Source of the DNA: JAFAXD01 sp963833605
GTDB taxonomy: Bacteria; Pseudomonadota; Alphaproteobacteria; Rhizobiales; Xanthobacteraceae
Direction: 5' to 3'
DNA: 64,000 nucleotides
Assembly: GCA_963833605.1 (NCBI GenBank)
Contig: CAWHYZ010000007.1
Coordinates: forward strand, 19,441-83,440
The stretch's first letter is position 1; each line of letters opens with the position of its first letter. Below, one piece after another: positions 28,543 through 39,298 of the stretch. The translations under genes were made by a program, and so were the position numbers. The notes beneath the pieces were generated by a model. It did no database searches. It saw only the letters and a program-made list of their open reading frames with translations, and was not told the DNA's origin.

Positions 28543-30944
28543 CTAGATCTTCCGCAGTGCTCTCAACACTACATCAGGCGTGATCGGAATTTCCGTGATC
28601 GGCAGCGCGCCGAGTGGACGGAGCGCGTCGTTGACGGCGTTCATGATCGCGCCGGAGGCGCCGGCGGTGCCGGCCTCGCCGGCGCCCTTGGCGCCGAGTT
28701 CGGAGTCCGCCGTCGGCGTGACCACGTGGTCGACCTCGATGTCCGGCATTTCCGGCGCCATCGGCACCAGATAATCCGCCATCGTGCCGTTCAGGAGTTG
28801 CCCGCGCTCGTCATAGACGCAGTGCTCGAACAGAGCCGCGCCGATTCCCTGCACAACCCCGCCACGGATCTGTTCGTCCACCAGCTGCGGATTGATCACC
28901 GTGCCGCAATCCTCCACGCACCAGTGCTTCAACAATTTGATGAACCCGGTGTCGGTATCGACCTCGAGGTAGCTCGCCTGCACGCCGTTGGTGAATGCAA
29001 ATGCAAACGCGCGCGGCACGTAGTGGCGGGTCGCGACCATCTCGGCCTGGAACCCAGGCGGCAGCGTATCGGGGCGGAAGTAGACGACGCGCGCAACCTC
29101 GTCGAGGCCGATGCGCTCACGGCCGGTGTCGGCGTCGACGATCATTCCGTTCGCGATATCGAGTGCGCGCGGGTCGGCCTGCAGGATCGAGGCCGCGGCG
29201 GCGAGCACGTTCTGGCGCAGCGCTTTTCCGGCCTGCCAGGCGGCCTCGCCGCCGATGCCGGCGGCGCGCGATGCCCAGGTGCCGCCGCCGTAGGGAACAT
29301 TGTCGGTGTCGCCGGTGACGACGCGCACGCGCTCGATCGGCACGCCGAACGCGGTCGCGACGCACTGCGCGATCACCGCCTCGGCGCCCTGACCCTGCTC
29401 GGTCACGCCGGTCGCGCAGAAAATCGCGCCGGTCGCATCGAGCCGCACGGTCGCGCCGTCCTGGGCCGAAATGCGCGCGCCGCCGACCCCGTAGAAAGCG
29501 GCGGACGGGTTGGTCACTTCGATGAATGACGCAAAGCCGATGCCGCGATGAATGCCGCGCGCGCGCATGTGCTGCTTGCTCGGCGCGCAGCCCGGCGTAG
29601 TTCATCATGGCGTATCGAGGCGGGCGAGGCAGGCGTGGTGGGACAACGCCTCGAACTTGATGCCGGATGGCCCCGACGCCGGATAGGCATCGTCGGGGAT
29701 CAGGTTGCGCCGACGGAGTTCCAGCGGGTCCATGCCGATCTTGGCAGCGGCAAGTTCGACCAGGCCCTCGGTCACCGAGGTGGCGATCGGGTGTCCGACC
29801 GCGCGGTACTGGCACATGACGTTCTTGTTCTGAAACACCACTCGCGCCCGCGCCCGGTAGTTCGGGCAGGTGTAGGGGCCACCCACGAGATTCACCACCT
29901 GGTTGGCCTCGATCCCGCTGGTACGCGGATAGACCGAATAGGGTCCGATGCCGGTGAGGTCGTCGATCTCCCAGGCCGTGATGGTGCCGTCGCGTTTCAC
30001 CCCGATCCTGGCGTTCACCCGGTGGTCGCGCGCATGGATATCGGTGATGAAGCTCTCCAGCCGGTCGGCGACGAATTTCACCGGGCGCCGCAGGAGTTTC
30101 GTGAGCGCCACCGTCGCCATCTCGTCCGCATAGGTATGCACCTTGATGCCGAATGAGCCGCCCACATCCTTGGTCAAAACACGCACTTGGTGCTCCTCGA
30201 GCCCCAGATGCTTGGCGAACAGGTTCTGCATCATGTGCGGCGCCTGGGTGCCCTGATAGACCGTGAGGCGCTGCTCGCCCGGGTTCCAGTCGGCCACGAT
30301 GGCGCGCGGTTCGTTGGTGACGCCGGTGTGGCGTCCGAAGCGGAACGTGGTCTCGACGATTGCGTCGGCGTCGGCAAAGCCCTGATCGGGATCGACCCGC
30401 CTCGTGCTTGCGCTCGAACGTGAGGTTGTCGCCGAGGTCGGCGTGGATCACTGGCGTCGCCGGATCGAGCGCGGTCTCCGCATCGGTAACCGGAGGCAGT
30501 TCTTCGTACGCGACCTGTACGCGCTCGCAGGCATCTTCCGCCAGCGCGCGCGTGCGGGCCACCACGGCGCAGACGGCCTCGCCTTGCCAGCACGCGCGGT
30601 CGATCGCGATCGCATGCTGCGGCGCCGATTTGATGCCCTTGAGATGGGTCAGCACCCCGACCCATGGGCTCATCACTTTGGCCAGTTCCGCGCCCGGTGA
30701 CGATTGCGATCACGCCCGCGGCTTGTTTGGCTTCAGTCGCGTCGATCGCGTTGATGCGCGCATGCGCATGCGGCGAGCGCACGAACGCCACGTGCACCAT
30801 GCGGGGCAGCGTCACGTCGCTCACATATTGGCCGCGTCCTTGCGTGAGCCGCGCCAGATTGGGCCGCGGCACCGAGCGGCCGATATAGGAGTTCGGTCGG
30901 TCGAGGGCGGTCGGAACGGCGGGCAGATCGGTGGTGAGTTTCAT
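28543..30944 (-). CDS. xanthine dehydrogenase/CoxL-family molybdopterin subunit (frameshifted)
   Basis: Large molybdenum subunit of a three-subunit hydroxylase. It starts MKLTTDLPAVPTALDRPNSY at 30944, overlapping the 2Fe-2S subunit stop by ATGA, and ends at 28543. Segments lie in different frames. Deleting one base near 30695 and one near 30397 restores the order AELAKVMSPWVG and HEAVDPDQGFADAD, and another change is needed near 29570-29610. Cofactor motifs are KDVGGSFGIKVHTYADE, CQYRAVGHPIATSVTEG and the active-site Glu in GAKGAGEAGTAGASGA. The AYRxxG-like loop is not the AYxCSFR of true CO dehydrogenase, so an aldehyde or N-heterocycle is the likelier substrate. Confidence 0.85.
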
Positions 30945-31431
30945 CGCGTCCGCCTCGTGCGCGCCAATGCGACCTCTTCCACGGCGTCCACGATCGCGTG
31001 GTAGCCGGTGCATCGGCAATAATTTCCCGACAGGTGCGTCGCGGATCGCCTCGCGTGACGGGGCGCCGTTGCTGCGGGCCAGCAATTCCTGCGCGGTCAA
31101 CAACATGCCGGGCGTACAGAAGCCGCATTGCAGCGCGTTGCGCTCACAGAACGCCGCCTGCAGGTCGGCGATTTCGCCGCTATCGGACACGCCCTCGATG
31201 GTTTCGATCCTGCATCCGGCGCACTGCACGACCAGCAGCAGGCAGCCGCGCACGATCGTGCCGTCGACGCGTACCGTGCAAGCGCCGCAGACCCCGTGCT
31301 CGCAACCCACGTGGCTGCCGGTCAGCTGCAAATCCTCGCGCAGGAAATCGACCAGGTTCTGACGCGGCTCGACCTGCGCGCGCACCTCCTCGCCATTGAC
31401 CGTGAACGCGATGTCGAATTCGATCGCTCAT
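30941..31431 (-). CDS. 2Fe-2S subunit of the molybdenum hydroxylase (CoxS-like, frameshifted)
   Basis: Small iron-sulfur subunit carrying electrons from the Mo site to FAD. It holds the plant-type cluster motif HVGCEHGVCGACTVRVDG plus a third-domain cluster, CGFCTPGMLLTAQELL and, after correction, SGNYCRCTGYHAIVDAVEE. One extra base near 31422 separates MSDEFDIAFTVNGEEVRAQV from its start, and one near 31037 breaks the C-terminus. Start (31431) and stop (30941) overlap the FAD and Mo subunit genes by ATGA. About 162 residues when corrected, normal for the family. Confidence 0.85.
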
Positions 31432-32271
31432 GCATGCCCACCCAGCTGCCCGGCCACGCGACGCAACAGCACGCCCGCCAGATGATGCTTGGCGGCGGCG
31501 CTCGCGTGCACGTCGTCGTGGGGGGAAAGGTCGTGAACGAGGGCTGCGACCGCGCCGTCGAGGTCGCCGCGCTCGAGCGCGGTTTCGGCGCTGCGGGCGC
31601 GGATCGGCGTTGCGCCCACGCCGAAATAGGCAAGCCTGATGATCGCGCGCTCCACCGGCCTGCGCGCGCTCCGCCGCGGCCAGCCCAACCAGCGCGTAGT
31701 CGCCGTGACGCCGCGCCAGTTCGGCAAATCCGAAGCGGTCTTGCGGTCGGGCTACCGGTATCCGGATGGCGGTGAGGACCTCGCCGTCGGCCAAAGCGGT
31801 CTCGAACAGGCCCTTGAAAAATACCTCGGCCTTGACCGTGCGCTTGCCGGCAGGGCCGGCGATGTCGACCTCGCCGTCGAGCGCGAGCAGACAGGCAGGC
31901 AATTCCGCCGCCGGGTCGGCAAGGGCGATCGATCCGCCGACGGTACCGCGGTTGCGAATCGCCGGATGGGCAATGTGCGGTATGGCGGCGGCGAGCAATG
32001 GTGCCAACTGCGCGACCTCGGAACTGTGCTCGGCCTGCACGTAGCGCACCAGGGCGCCAAGTTCGATCTGGCCGTTGTGGCGCCCAATCTGCCCGAGTTC
32101 GGGCAACCCGTTGATGTCGACCAGTAGCGCGGGAACTGACAGCCGCATGTTGAGCGTGGCAATGAGGCTCTGTCCGCCGGCGAGGATTTTCGCCTCCGGC
32201 GTGCCGCTCAAGAGCGCGATCGCGTGATCGAGCGAACGGGCTTTTGCATAGGCGAACGGCGCCGGTTTCAC
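31428..32271 (-). CDS. FAD-binding subunit of the molybdenum hydroxylase (CoxM-like, frameshifted)
   Basis: Medium flavin subunit. It begins MKPAPFAYAKARSLDHAIAL and has the FAD motifs ILAGGQSLIATLNMRLSVPA and IAHPAIRNRGTVGGSIALAD. After a one-base break near 31665 the C-terminal domain follows (VERAIIRLAYFGVGATPIRA) and ends LGGHA at 31428. About 280 residues. First gene of the M-S-L-cyclase unit on the minus strand; ATGA overlaps link it to the small subunit. Confidence 0.85.
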
Positions 32272-32457
32272 CTGGACATCTCCCCACTGCGTCTCTTTGT
32301 TGGGTTTGATAGCACCGAACGCCCAGCGGCGGCGAGGGCCACATCGCCCTTGAAATAGGTCGTGCCGCAGTGTTTCCCTGCAACTCAGGCTTGTTTCGGA
32401 AGCGTCGGTCTCGGTTTTCCGATAAGAACCTGCCTATTGATTCGTATGAGGTGCACA

Positions 32458-33318
32458 ATGCGGCTTGCAAGCTTCACGGCCCGTGGACGGACCACTTTTG
32501 GCGTGGTCGAGGGTGAGGGCGTCATCGACCTGCGGCTGCGGTTCGGTGTGCGCTACACGACGCTGCTCGAACTGCTGCGCGCCGGCGCGTTGCACGAGGT
32601 CAAGCCGGCGATCACCGGAGTGCGGGCGGATTTCCCGCTTGCCGAAGTCGAGTTGCTCCCGCCGATCCTGGCGCCGGAGAAGATCCTCTGCATCGGCATC
32701 AACTACAACCGCGACTCGGAATACAAAGGTCAGAACCTGAAGGAGACCGGCTATCCCAGCATGTTCTACCGCCATCCGGGATCGCTGGTCGGCCAGAACC
32801 ATCCGATCATCCTGCCGAAGGAATCCGATCAGCTCGACTACGAGGGCGAGATTGCGTTGGTGATCGGGCACGAATGCAAAAAGGTCCCGAAGGAGCGCGC
32901 GCTCGATTACGTCGCCGGCCTGACGCTGTGCAACGAGGGCTGCCTGCGCGATTGGATGCGGCATGGCAAATTCAACGTCACGCAGGGCAAGAACTTTGAT
33001 GCATCGGGCGCGATCGGTCCGTGGATTGTGACGACCGATGAGCTTGATCCGGCGCGCGACCTGCATCTCACCACCAGGGTCAATGGCGAGTTGCGCCAGG
33101 ACACGACCACCGCGTTGATGATGCTGTCGTTCGCCGACCTGATCGCGTACGTGACGCGCTTCATGACGCTTAAGCCGGGCGACATCATCTCGACGGGAAC
33201 GCCGGTCGGTAGCGGCATGGGGTTCGACCCGCCCAAATGGCTCAAGGAAGGCGATACCGTGGAGATCACCGTGCCGGAGATCGGGACGCTGAGGAACACG
33301 GTCGTCGCGGAACACTAG
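32458..33318 (+). CDS. fumarylacetoacetate hydrolase-family protein
   Basis: A 286-residue FAH-fold enzyme; relatives hydrolyse or hydrate acylpyruvates and 2-oxo-diacids in aromatic catabolism. It opens MRLASFTARGRTTFGVVEGE and has the core KILCIGINYNRDSEYKGQNL. Metal ligands lie in DQLDYEGEIALVIGHE, with catalytic Lys/His region NVTQGKNFDASGAIGPWIV and end motif PGDIISTGTPVGSGMGFDPP. The start at 32458 follows TGAGGTG; a longer version from 32362 looks non-coding. Divergent from the molybdenum hydroxylase operon and likely to share its pathway. Followed closely by aroE. Confidence 0.87.
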   Translation: MRLASFTARGRTTFGVVEGEGVIDLRLRFGVRYTTLLELLRAGALHEVKPAITGVRADFPLAEVELLPPILAPEKILCIGINYNRDSEYKGQNLKETGYPSMFYRHPGSLVGQNHPIILPKESDQLDYEGEIALVIGHECKKVPKERALDYVAGLTLCNEGCLRDWMRHGKFNVTQGKNFDASGAIGPWIVTTDELDPARDLHLTTRVNGELRQDTTTALMMLSFADLIAYVTRFMTLKPGDIISTGTPVGSGMGFDPPKWLKEGDTVEITVPEIGTLRNTVVAEH

Positions 33319-33360
33319 CGGCCGCCGTCTTGCCGCCGGTGACGCGCCGCAGAGGGCTCG

Positions 33361-34195
33361 ATGACGCAAATCCGCAAAGCCTGCTTGATCGGCTGGCCGG
33401 CCGGACACTCGCGCTCGCCGCTCATTCACAACTACTGGATCCGGCAGCACGGCATTGCGGGTGAATATGTGGCGCAGGCGGTGCCGCCGGAGCAGTTCCC
33501 AGATTTCGTGAAGACGCTGGCGAGCCGAGGCTTTGTTGGAGCCAACGTCACCATTCCGCACAAGGAAGTCGCGCTCCGACTTTCGGCCCCCGACGACCGT
33601 GCCTATGCGGTCGGCGCCGCCAATACGCTCTGGCTCGAAGAAGGCCGCCTGCGTTCGACCAACACGGACGTGGAGGGCTTTCTGGAAAACCTTGATGCCG
33701 CCGCCCCGGGCTGGGACGCGACCGCGGATGCGGTGGTGCTTGGCGCCGGCGGTTCGGCTCGCGCCGTGGTCTTCGGCTTGGTCGAGCGTGGGATCAAGCG
33801 CGTTCATGTCATCAACCGGACACCCGAGCGCGCCCAGGCCTTGCGGGCGCGTTTCGGCGAGACGGTGCGTCCGGCGAACGCGCCGGAGCTGGCCGGACTG
33901 CTCGCAACAGCTGGCCTTCTGGTCAACACGACGTCGCTCAGGTATGCGCGGCCAGCCCTCGCTCGATGTCGATCTTCGACCGTTGCGCAGGGGGGCCGTC
34001 GTCGCCGACCTCGTTTATGTCCCCCTCGAAACCGGGCTGCTTAAGGCCGCGCGGGCGCAAGCACATCTCGTTGCCGATGGGCTCGGCATGCTCCTGCATC
34101 AGGCAATCCGTGGCTTCTCGCTCTGGTTCGGCACGCGTCCCCAAATTACCGCCGAACTGCGGGCGCTGGTCGAGGCTGACCTCGCCAAGACGTGA
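33361..34195 (+). CDS. aroE: shikimate dehydrogenase family protein (one frameshift)
   Basis: NADP-dependent reduction of 3-dehydroshikimate to shikimate. Visible: shikimate-binding GWPAGHSRSPLIHNYW, catalytic Lys in GANVTIPHKEVALRL, Asp in RSTNTDVEGFLENL, and nucleotide loop VVLGAGGSARAVVFGL. At about 33940 a single extra A shifts the frame; without it the protein reads VNTTSLGMRGQPSLDVDLRP and continues to a normal end at 34195 (277 residues). It lies 42 bases after the FAH-family gene; either a housekeeping aroE or a quinate/shikimate-type paralogue. Confidence 0.85.
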
Positions 34196-34358
34196 TTTCC
34201 GCGCCACCGCGTTTGCGACCAAGCTGCGGGTCCTGCGGGGCGCCAACGGCGGCGACTATGCTGCTCGGAAGCGGATTGCGACAACCGGAATAAATCAATC
34301 GGTTTGCGGGTTCATCCAGGGACGCAGCGACGCGCTGCGCCACAAAGGGAGGACGATC

Positions 34359-34973
34359 ATGGGTCAAGTCACACGGTGGGCCATCGGCGCTGCCGCAATG
34401 GGATTGATCTTGGTGGCCACGACCGCGTTTGCGCAAGAGCGCGTCCGCGTCCGCGGTACGATCGAAAAGGTCGACGGCAATGTGCTGATGGTGAAGACGC
34501 GCGAGGGCCAGGACGTCAAAGTCAAGCTCGCCGACAACGCGAGGGTACTTGGCATCCAGAAAGCGTCGATCGACGACATCAAGCAGGGCAACTACATCGG
34601 CGTTTCGGCGATGCCGCAGACCGATGGCAGCCAGAAGGCCTTGCACGTGCACATCTTTCTTGACGCCATGCGCGGCGTGGCGGAGGGCTTCGGCCCATGG
34701 GACGTGCGGCCCAACAGCACCATGACCAACGCCACGGTCGACACCATGGTAACCGGCACCGACGGCCGGACCATCATGGTCAAATACAAGGACGGGGAGA
34801 AGAAGATCGTCGTCCCGCCCGATGCGCCCATCGTCAAATACGTCCCGGGCAACAAGGACGAGCTCAAGCCCGGCGCCAAGATTTTCATCGTCGCGGCGAT
34901 CAAGCAACCCGACGGCACGCTCGAAGCACCCAACGTCTCGGTGGGGCTTAATGGTCTGACGCCGCCGATGTAG
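34359..34973 (+). CDS. exported DUF5666-like protein, copy 1
   Basis: A 204-residue periplasmic protein. The signal peptide ends ATTAFAQE (about residue 26). The mature part carries an OB-like pattern RVRGTIEKVDGNVLMVKTRE followed by KASIDDIKQGNYIGVSAMPQ and a second half with TIMVKYKDGEKKIVVPPDAP. The first half resembles DUF5666. GGGAGG site at 34347-34352. The next gene (35065) is a clear paralogue with the same layout. Such genes are sometimes automatically named transporters; nothing here supports that. Confidence 0.7.
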   Translation: MGQVTRWAIGAAAMGLILVATTAFAQERVRVRGTIEKVDGNVLMVKTREGQDVKVKLADNARVLGIQKASIDDIKQGNYIGVSAMPQTDGSQKALHVHIFLDAMRGVAEGFGPWDVRPNSTMTNATVDTMVTGTDGRTIMVKYKDGEKKIVVPPDAPIVKYVPGNKDELKPGAKIFIVAAIKQPDGTLEAPNVSVGLNGLTPPM

Positions 34974-35064
34974 GCGGCTCGGCGAATGGTTTGCGTGCGC
35001 GCGCGTCGTCCAGGTCGGATGACGCGCGATTGTTTGATTGAGACATATTTGATTGGAGGACAGG

Positions 35065-35667
35065 ATGAATAGCACAGCAGGGTGGGTCCTGGGCGGAGCT
35101 CTGGCGGTGGCGCTCGCCATATCGGCTGCCTTCGCCCAAAAGCCAACGCGCATCCGGGGCACCATCGAACGCGTCGACGGCTCGACCCTGACGGTGCGGG
35201 CCGGCGAAGCGGGCGAACTGAAGCTCAATCTCGCCGACGGTGCGAAGGTCTACGGCGTCGTCAAGGCGTCCCCGGCCGACATCAAGCCCGGGGCCTATGT
35301 CGGCGTCGGTGCCATGCCGCAGACCGACGGAAGCCAGAAGGCGATCCAAATCATGATCTTTGCCGAATCGATGCGCGGCATCGGCGAGGGACACCGGCCT
35401 TGGGATCGACCCGGCGCAACCATGACCAACGGCACGGTCGACGCGACGGTCGGCAGCGTCGAGGGCCAGACATTCACGGTCAAATACAAGGACGGCGACA
35501 AGAAAATCGTGATCGCGCCAAACTCGGTGATCCGCGCCTACATGGCGGGCAACAAGGACGAGCTGAAGCCGGGCGCCAATGTCGCGACCTTCGCGGTGAA
35601 GAAACCGGACGGCACCTTCGAAACCGCGCGCATCAATGTGGGGCGCGACGGCATCGTGCCGCAGTGA
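35065..35667 (+). CDS. exported DUF5666-like protein, copy 2
   Basis: A 200-residue paralogue of the preceding gene. The signal peptide ends AISAAFAQK. Then RIRGTIERVDGSTLTVRAGE, SPADIKPGAYVGVGAMPQTD, FTVKYKDGDKKIVIAPNSVI and GNKDELKPGANVATFAVKKP align almost block for block with copy 1. The protein is probably periplasmic, with a beta-barrel fold inferred from the repeated strand pattern. A GGAGG site precedes the ATG. The tandem arrangement points to a local duplication. Confidence 0.7.
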   Translation: MNSTAGWVLGGALAVALAISAAFAQKPTRIRGTIERVDGSTLTVRAGEAGELKLNLADGAKVYGVVKASPADIKPGAYVGVGAMPQTDGSQKAIQIMIFAESMRGIGEGHRPWDRPGATMTNGTVDATVGSVEGQTFTVKYKDGDKKIVIAPNSVIRAYMAGNKDELKPGANVATFAVKKPDGTFETARINVGRDGIVPQ

Positions 35668-35872
35668 CCGGGTCCCGGCCGGCGCTACTGCTGACCAAAT
35701 CTTCGGCAAAGATGAAATATTAGGCAGCGGCTGGCCGGCGCTCCCGACGGACGCCGCGGCCAATGCGGATCGTGCAGTAAATCCAGATATGTAGGTGCGT
35801 TCCCGGATGGCACGGGCGTTGCAACCCTGCGGGCCAAAGTTGGCCGGCCGGCCACAGGGGAGCACGCAAAAT

Positions 35873-37253
35873 GTCCACTTTCGACAATCCCTTCGAATTC
35901 CAAAAACAGACTGTCGGGCTGCCCCTGCGGGGGGCACCGAAGTCAAGCCGAGCACGATCACGCAGCCCAATCGGCGCCGCAGGTCGTCGCGAGCGGGGGG
36001 GAAGATAAGCGCTACGAGGGCGTGGTCGCTTCGGCCGTGATGCGGGCGATCTTTCCGAACGATGGCTCGCGCCGCGCGTTTCTCACATCGGTTGGTGCTT
36101 CGACCGCGCTGGCGGCGCTGTCGCAAGTTCTTTCCGCTCAAGACCGCGACCGAGGTGTTTGCGCAGGGCGCCGCCCTCGAGAAAACCGACCTCAAGATCG
36201 GATTCATCCCGATCACCTGCGCCACGCCGATCATCATGGCGCATCCGATGGGGTTCTACAGCAAGCATGGCTTGAACGTGGAGGTGATCAAGACCGCGGG
36301 CTGGGCGGTGATCCGCGACAAGACCCTCAACAAGGAATACGACGCCGCCCACATGCTCTCGCCGATGCCGCTCGCCATCACGCTCGGCGCCGGGTCCAAT
36401 CCGATCCCCTACACGATGCCGGCGGTCGAGAACATCAATGGCCAGGCCATCACGCTCGCGATCAAGCACAAGGACAAGCGCGATCCCAAGGACTGGAAGG
36501 GCTTCAAGTTCGCGGTGCCGTTCGATTACTCGATGCACAATTATCTGCTGCGCTACTACGTGGCCGAGCACGGACTTGATCCCGACACCGACATCCAGAT
36601 CCGCGCCGTACCGCCGCCCGAGATGGTGGCCAATTTGCGTGCCGAAAATATTGACGGCTTCCTGGCGCCCGATCCAGTCAACCAGCGCGCGGTGTACGAC
36701 GGCGTTGGCTTTATCCACGTGCTGTCCAAGGAGATCTGGGACCGGCATCCGTGCTGCGCCTTCGCCGCGTCCAAAGAATTCGTGACCGGAGATGCCGAAC
36801 ACCTACGCGGCGCTGCTCAAGGCGATCATCGACGCTACCGCTTTTGCTGCCAAGCCCGAGAACCGCAAGCAGATTGCGGAAGCGATCGCGCCCGCCAACT
36901 ACCTCAACCAGCCAGTGACCGTGGTGGAGCAGGTTCTGACCGGAACATTCGCGGACGGTTTGGGCAACATCCGCAAGGTGCCCGACCGCATCGATTTCGA
37001 TCCATTCCCTTGGGAATCGTTTGCGGTCTGGATCATGACGCAGATGAAACGCTGGGGTCAGATCAAGGGCGAGGTCGATTATGCGGGCGTCGCCAAACAG
37101 GTGTTTCTCGCCACCGACACATCGCGGTTGATGAAGGAGGTCGGGCTCACGCCGCCGTCCACCACGTCCAAGTCGTTCGTCGTGATGGGCAAGACTTTCG
37201 ATCCGGCCAAGCCCGAGGACTACATCAACAGCTTCGCGATTAAGAAGGCTTGA
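35873..37253 (+). CDS. cynA: NrtA/CmpA-type ABC substrate-binding protein, probably for cyanate (frameshifted)
   Basis: Periplasmic receptor of the downstream ABC importer. The true start is ATG 35873 (MSTFDNPFEFQ) behind AGGGGAG. A Cys-rich leader (after correction GCPCGGHRSQAEHDHAAQS) precedes a Tat signal with GSRRAFLTSVGASTALAALS. The mature part reads LKIGFIPITCATPIIMAHPM, FYSKHGLNVEVIKTAGWAVI and PPPEMVANLRAENIDGFLAP, as in nitrate/bicarbonate/cyanate receptors. Extra bases at 35916-35918, 36127 and 36788-36789 break the frame; removing one at each gives a continuous ~460-residue protein. Linkage to cynS supports cyanate as ligand; nitrate cannot be excluded. Confidence 0.8.
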
Positions 37254-37307
37254 GCGCGCCGCCACATGTTTGGCTTCGTAATCGATCGCACAGGTGCTGC
37301 AACGTTA

Positions 37308-37455
37308 CCTCTCCCCGCTTGCGGGGAGAGGTCGGATCGCGAAGCGATCCGGGTGAGGGGGCATTTCCACGGGTCTGAGCGTGCTGAGAAGTCCCCCTCA
37401 CCCGACTTTCTCGCTTCGCTCGAAAGTCGACCTCTCCCCGCAAGCGGGGAGAGGT
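37308..37455. repeat. inverted palindrome pair B
   Basis: Same structure as pair A: hairpin arms CCTCTCCCCGC/GCGGGGAGAGG at both ends in inverted order, inner arms GGGTGAGGGGGC and CCCCCTCACCCG. It lies between the substrate-binding and permease genes, so it interrupts or is transcribed within the cyanate operon. Confidence 0.85.
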
Positions 37456-37498
37456 AGGGGCCATGCCGTCTGCGACGGTGGCTCCCCGCGGGGAAGGG

Positions 37499-38351
37499 AT
37501 GCGTCCGCGCCATGACGTTTCTCTCGCGCTGCGAGCGGCCCTGGTCTCGATCGCGCTGTTCCTCGCCTTCGTGTTGGCCTGGCATCTTGCGACCCGCGCC
37601 AGCGGGCCCGTTCAACAGATGGATCCGGAATATGCCAAGCTGATGGGTGCGAGCGCGACCCAGGGCAAATCCGCCATGCCCGGCCCGCTCGATGTCGGCG
37701 CCAAGATCTGGGATCACCTGAAGGACCCGTTCTACAACCGCGGCTCGAATGACAAAGGGCTTGGCATCCAGCTCGCGTATTCGATCGCACGGGTGATGGG
37801 CGGGTATCTGATCGCGGTTCTGGTCGCGATCCCGGTTGGATTTTTGATCGGCATGTCACCGCTGATGAGCCGTGCGCTCGACCCCTTCATCCAGGTCATG
37901 AAGCCGATATCTCCGCTCGCCTGGATGCCGCTCGCGCTCTACACCATCAAGGATTTCAGGCCTCTCTTCGATCTTCGTGATCTTCATCTGCTCGCTGTGG
38001 CCGATGCTGATCAACACGGCGTTCGGCGTCGCCTCGGTGCGGCGCGAATGGCTCAACGTGGCGCGCACGCTCGAGGTCGGTGTGTTTCGGCGCGCCTTCA
38101 CGATCATCCTGCCGGCGGCGGCGCCGACCATTCTCACCGGCATGCGCATCTCGATCGGGATTGCGTGGCTCGTGATCGTCGCCGCCGAGATGCTGGTCGG
38201 CGGCACCGGCATCGGTTATTTCGTGTGGAATGAATGGAACAACCTCTCGATCACCAACGTGATCACCGCCATCCTGGTTATCGGCGTGGTCGGCATGGCG
38301 CTCGATCAGGTGCTGGCGCGCCTGACCCGACTGGTCACGTTTCCGGAGTGA
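37499..38351 (+). CDS. cynB: NrtB/CynB-type ABC transporter permease (one frameshift)
   Basis: Inner-membrane channel of the importer with about six helices. Starts MRPRHDVSLALRAALVSIAL; the BPD transport domain has AYSIARVMGGYLIAVLVAIP and, after correction, SSIFVIFICSLWPMLINTAF. The EAA loop region is REWLNVARTLEVGVFRRAFT and IILPAAAPTILTGMRISIGI. The frame breaks at the TTT of 37954-37956; deleting one T joins the halves into 283 residues. Follows palindrome pair B and precedes the ATPase by 10 bases. Confidence 0.85.
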
Positions 38352-38361
38352 TCACAGCCCA

Positions 38362-39273
38362 ATGCCGGGAAACTTCATCTCCATCGAGGGAATCACGCGA
38401 CGGTTTTCGGCTGCCGGCGGCGGCGAGACCACCGTGTTCGAGGACTTGTGGCTCGCGATGCGGCGCGGCGAATTCACCTGCATCATCGGTCATTCCGGCT
38501 GTGGCAAGACCACCGTGCTCAACATCCTGGCCGGTCTCGACCAACCCAGCGCCGGCACCGTGATCGTCGACAATCACGAAATCGCCGGCCCGAGCCTCGA
38601 CCGCGCTGTGATCTTTCAAAGTCACGCGCTGCTGCCGTGGCGCTCGGTGCTCGGCAACGTCGCCTATGCGGTCGCCTCGAAGTGGCGGCGCTGGTCGCGC
38701 GCCGAGATCGAGGCGCATGCCCGCAAGTTCATCGATCTTGTCGGCCTCACGGGCGCGGAGGCGAAGCGCCCGGCCGAGCTCTCTGGCGGCATGAAGCAGC
38801 GCGTCGGTATTGCGCGGGCGCTCGCGATCGAGCCGAAGATCATGCTGATGGATGAGCCGTTCTCCGCCCTCGACGCGCTCACCCGCGGCACGCTGCAGGA
38901 TGAGGTACGCCGCATCTGCCTGGAGACCGGGCAGACCGTATTCATGATAACCCACGACGTCGACGAGGCGATCTATCTGGCCGACCGGGTGGTGCTCATG
39001 ACCAATGGGCCGAACGCCGTGTTCGCGGAGATCGTGGACAACCCGTTGCCGAAGGAGCGCTCGCGCAGCGACTTTCACCGCCACGCGCTGTACTATGGCG
39101 TGCGCAACCATATCATCGATTTCCTGGTCAGCCGCAGCCGCAGCTTTGCCGCCGAGGCCAGCGCATTCGATCGGCGCCATGTCCCGGTCGTTCGCCCGGG
39201 TGCGCCGGAACCTACGATTGCCAGCTCAGATCATACCGGCCCGCGACTGTCGGGCCACGCCGCCGCATCCTGA
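38362..39273 (+). CDS. cynD: NrtD/CynD-type ABC transporter ATP-binding protein
   Basis: A 303-residue ATPase that powers the importer on the cytoplasmic side. Walker A IIGHSGCGKTTVLNILAG, Q-loop FQSHALLPWRSVLGNV, signature ELSGGMKQRVGIARAL, Walker B IMLMDEPFSALDALTRG and H-loop FMITHDVDEAIYLADR are all intact. Extended C-terminus as in NrtD-type subunits. It lies 26 bases before cynS, in one operon with the permease. Confidence 0.87.
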   Translation: MPGNFISIEGITRRFSAAGGGETTVFEDLWLAMRRGEFTCIIGHSGCGKTTVLNILAGLDQPSAGTVIVDNHEIAGPSLDRAVIFQSHALLPWRSVLGNVAYAVASKWRRWSRAEIEAHARKFIDLVGLTGAEAKRPAELSGGMKQRVGIARALAIEPKIMLMDEPFSALDALTRGTLQDEVRRICLETGQTVFMITHDVDEAIYLADRVVLMTNGPNAVFAEIVDNPLPKERSRSDFHRHALYYGVRNHIIDFLVSRSRSFAAEASAFDRRHVPVVRPGAPEPTIASSDHTGPRLSGHAAAS

Positions 39274-39298
39274 TTGACAAGCAGAGGGAGAAAACACC

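Noticed and set aside
29117..30676. 519-codon single ORF in the coxL region taken as one protein
   Set aside because: Only its first ~95 codons match the CoxL family; the rest is an out-of-frame shadow. The true protein switches to other frames at about 30397.
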